Below, one piece after another: positions 7,222-8,823 of a stretch of DNA of 8,823 nt. Numbering within the stretch: position 1 is the stretch's first letter; every line of letters starts with the position of its first letter. This stretch comes from Calditrichia bacterium (GTDB lineage Bacteria > Calditrichota > Calditrichia > Calditrichales > Calditrichaceae), in contig JALWEA010000427.1 of the NCBI GenBank assembly GCA_027039465.1, forward strand, positions 1 through 8,823, given 5' to 3'. The notes under the pieces are model-generated. The model saw only the letters and a program-made list of their open reading frames with translations, ran no database searches and had not been told where the DNA came from. Made by a program: the position numbers and the translations under genes.

Positions 7222-7225
7222 CCTC
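7222..7225 (-). promoter_or_regulatory. Shine-Dalgarno of the antitoxin gene
   Basis: GAGG on the minus strand is followed by a 7-nt spacer and the ATG at 7214. It lies in the 36-nt gap after the upstream NRPS stop codon, so the antitoxin has its own ribosome entry and does not depend on overlap with the synthetase. Confidence 0.6.
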
Positions 7226-7250
7226 AAATACAATTGTTCATTCTCTTTTA

Positions 7251-8823
7251 TTACTCCAACTCATCCAACAAAGCATCCAAATCTTCGTCGTCAAGACCCG
7301 CCTCTTTAAAATCGGACGCCGTGTAGCCTCCGGCCTCCGGTGATAGACAATGGGCAATAATGCTTCGTAATTCTTCGCCAAAAAGCTCGGCAAACCGTTC
7401 GACGGTCGTGCGTTTAAATTGCTCTTTACTGAAGGAGATATTCACATTCAACACATCGTCAATCACATTGCCGCCGATCTCCAGTAAGTGGATGCGTTGA
7501 TTCTCCGCCGCGCGTTCAGGAGCAAGCGGGGCAACGGGTTCGCCTAAAGCGGCGCTTTGATTCTGCTCCTGCTCAAACTGTCCCAAATAATTGAAGCCGA
7601 TGGGCGCGCTCGGAGCGTTTTTCAGCGCATCAACATCCCGACGCAGGTAGCGCAAAAGACCGAAGCCGATGCCGTGATTGGGAACGGCGCGGTAGCGTTC
7701 TTTAACCTGGCGAATCAAATCGCCGGTTTGCCAGGTGGCGTCGTATTTCATGCGCAGGGGATGGCTGACCGTAAACCAGCCGACCGTTCGCGAGATATTG
7801 ACGTCTTCGAACAAATCTTCGCGGCCGTGACTTTCCAAATCGATTAACAGATCGTTTTGTCCCGTCCAGCGGTAATGGGCGCGTAGCAGAGCGGATAGCA
7901 GCAATTCGTTGATTTGCGTGTTGTAGGCCGCCGGAGCTTCGCGCAGCAGTTGTTGTGTTTCTTCTTTGCTCAGAGAAATTTTAACGCTATCGGCGCTCTT
8001 TTCCGTGTTTTCGCCCTCGGGGTTGTCCGCAGGCAACACGACCGGGTTACCGTTTACCTGTTCCCGCCAGAATTCCAATTCCTTGCCGACCGCCTCGCTC
8101 TGTGCGTACTCTTGCAGTTTTTCGGCCCAATATTTGAACGAAGTCGTCTTTGGCGGCAGAGTGATCTCCTTACCTTCAGCCAATTGACGGTAGGCCTGCA
8201 GAATGTCTTCGCTCAGGATGCGCCACGAAACCGTGTCCACAACCAAATGGTGTACGGTAATTTGCAGCAGATCGTTTTCATTGGTCTTGAAGTAGTCAAA
8301 GCGGATCAACGGGCCGCTGTTCAAATCGAAGGCGGACTGGGCATCAAGAGCCAGTTCCCGCAATTTTTCCTGCAAAGCATCTTCGCTTAAATTCGTTAAG
8401 TCGTGCAGGTAAAACGGATTGACCGGGCCGGTTTCCGGGATTTTGCCCTCTCCGTTTTTCGAAGCCGTGGGGAAAGCAGCGCGCAAAAGATCGTGGTGCT
8501 GCAAAATCTTTTCCACCGCTTGGGACAAAAGTTCGGCATCCAGAGCTTCGTTCAGCCGAATGGTTAACGATTGATTCCAGTGCTCCGGCTTGTTGAGCTT
8601 GAGATCAAAGAACCAGCGCTGGATGGGAATAAGCGGAAATTCGCCGCTGACAAGGCCCTGTTCGGCCTGAATGGCCACGCCTTCTTCGGCCACGGCAGCC
8701 AAACCTTCAATGGTCGGATATTCGAACAATTGCTTGGGCGTAATTTTCAATCCCTTTTGATTGGCGCGGGCGATGACCTGAATGCTCAAAATGGAATCGC
8801 CGCCCAATTCGAAGAAATTGTCT
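7251..8823 (-). CDS. NRPS C-terminal part: carrier protein (PCP) plus epimerization (E) domain, 5' end outside window
   Basis: This is the end of a nonribosomal peptide synthetase; the gene continues past the window edge, and 523 residues are visible counting from the first complete codon (Asp, 8822-8820). Residues 1-10 are the PCP core FFELGGDS; Ser10 is the phosphopantetheine attachment site. The GGDS form, rather than GGHS, is typical of carriers that precede an E domain. The E domain spans about residues 57-500: PIQRWF near 66, catalytic HHLVVDTVSW at 191-200, ESHGRE near 330-335 with the conserved glutamate, RTVGWFT near 345, and FNYLGQF near 410. E domains racemise the alpha carbon of the tethered peptide's last residue, so the module should deliver a D residue. 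The protein ends TASDF followed by GLDDEDLDALLDELE, like the donor docking tail seen after E domains. The adenylation domain that sets the residue is not visible. The stop (7251-7253) lies 36 nt before the small antitoxin gene. A TTG at 8807 is only a leucine of the PCP motif, not a start. Confidence 0.97.
   Translation of the reverse strand, partial: DNFFELGGDSILSIQVIARANQKGLKITPKQLFEYPTIEGLAAVAEEGVAIQAEQGLVSGEFPLIPIQRWFFDLKLNKPEHWNQSLTIRLNEALDAELLSQAVEKILQHHDLLRAAFPTASKNGEGKIPETGPVNPFYLHDLTNLSEDALQEKLRELALDAQSAFDLNSGPLIRFDYFKTNENDLLQITVHHLVVDTVSWRILSEDILQAYRQLAEGKEITLPPKTTSFKYWAEKLQEYAQSEAVGKELEFWREQVNGNPVVLPADNPEGENTEKSADSVKISLSKEETQQLLREAPAAYNTQINELLLSALLRAHYRWTGQNDLLIDLESHGREDLFEDVNISRTVGWFTVSHPLRMKYDATWQTGDLIRQVKERYRAVPNHGIGFGLLRYLRRDVDALKNAPSAPIGFNYLGQFEQEQNQSAALGEPVAPLAPERAAENQRIHLLEIGGNVIDDVLNVNISFSKEQFKRTTVERFAELFGEELRSIIAHCLSPEAGGYTASDFKEAGLDDEDLDALLDELE

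Noticed and set aside
7914..8390. Plus-strand open frame of 158 codons
   Set aside because: It is antisense to the intact epimerization domain and has no family features.
7251..8700. Reading the 7251-8823 domain as an ordinary condensation domain
   Set aside because: HHLVVDTVSW, ESHGRE, RTVGWFT and FNYLGQF together are epimerization-domain motifs, and the preceding carrier is of the GGDS type.
8805..8807. TTG as a start codon for the PCP-E protein
   Set aside because: The codon is the leucine of the PCP motif FFELGGDS and the frame continues open to the window edge, so the gene begins outside.

Overview
The window is the 3' part of a nonribosomal peptide synthetase (NRPS) operon. Every supported gene lies on the minus strand, so transcription runs from high to low coordinates. 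The organism is a bacterium that I cannot place with confidence. NRPS DNA is close to balanced in base composition, while the small genes around it are clearly AT-rich. The small toxin-antitoxin-like proteins are types scattered through Cyanobacteria, Chloroflexota, Calditrichota and other environmental phyla. A Calditrichota- or FCB-like source would fit but is only a guess.

Layout in transcription order. (1) 8823-7251: the C-terminal part of an NRPS whose upstream modules lie outside the window. It enters at the core of a carrier protein (FFELGGDS) and carries a complete epimerization (E) domain followed by a short acidic, leucine-rich tail. (2) 7214-7014: a 66-residue VapB-type ribbon-helix-helix antitoxin with its own good Shine-Dalgarno, wedged between the two NRPS genes with no toxin gene beside it. 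(3) 6976 (or 6988) to 518: a two-module NRPS, C-A-PCP-C-A-PCP, with all core motifs intact, ending in an acidic tail and no thioesterase, reductase or terminal condensation domain. (4) 517-404: a short AT-rich spacer holding a strong G/C-rich hairpin (446-503) that also has four G-runs on the plus strand. (5) 403-185 and 145 to beyond position 1: two small AT-rich genes resembling parts of toxin-antitoxin loci, the first without an ATG start.

How it works together. The upstream E domain would convert the last residue of the growing chain to the D form. The first C domain of the two-module protein resembles the D-accepting (DCL) type, so the chain should pass across the protein boundary from E to this C domain. 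The two adenylation domains read, by alignment to the GrsA phenylalanine pocket, as a glutamine-like code (DAQDTGMVD) and a phenylalanine-like code (DAWTVAAVC). The predicted fragment is therefore ...D-Xaa - Gln - Phe..., with no epimerization of the last two residues. Release is not encoded here: either another NRPS or a free thioesterase encoded elsewhere completes the product, or the operon has been cut at its 3' end.

No wholly new system is evident. The most unusual points are the lone antitoxin gene inside the NRPS operon, the missing release step, and the hairpin/G-run element at the operon end.
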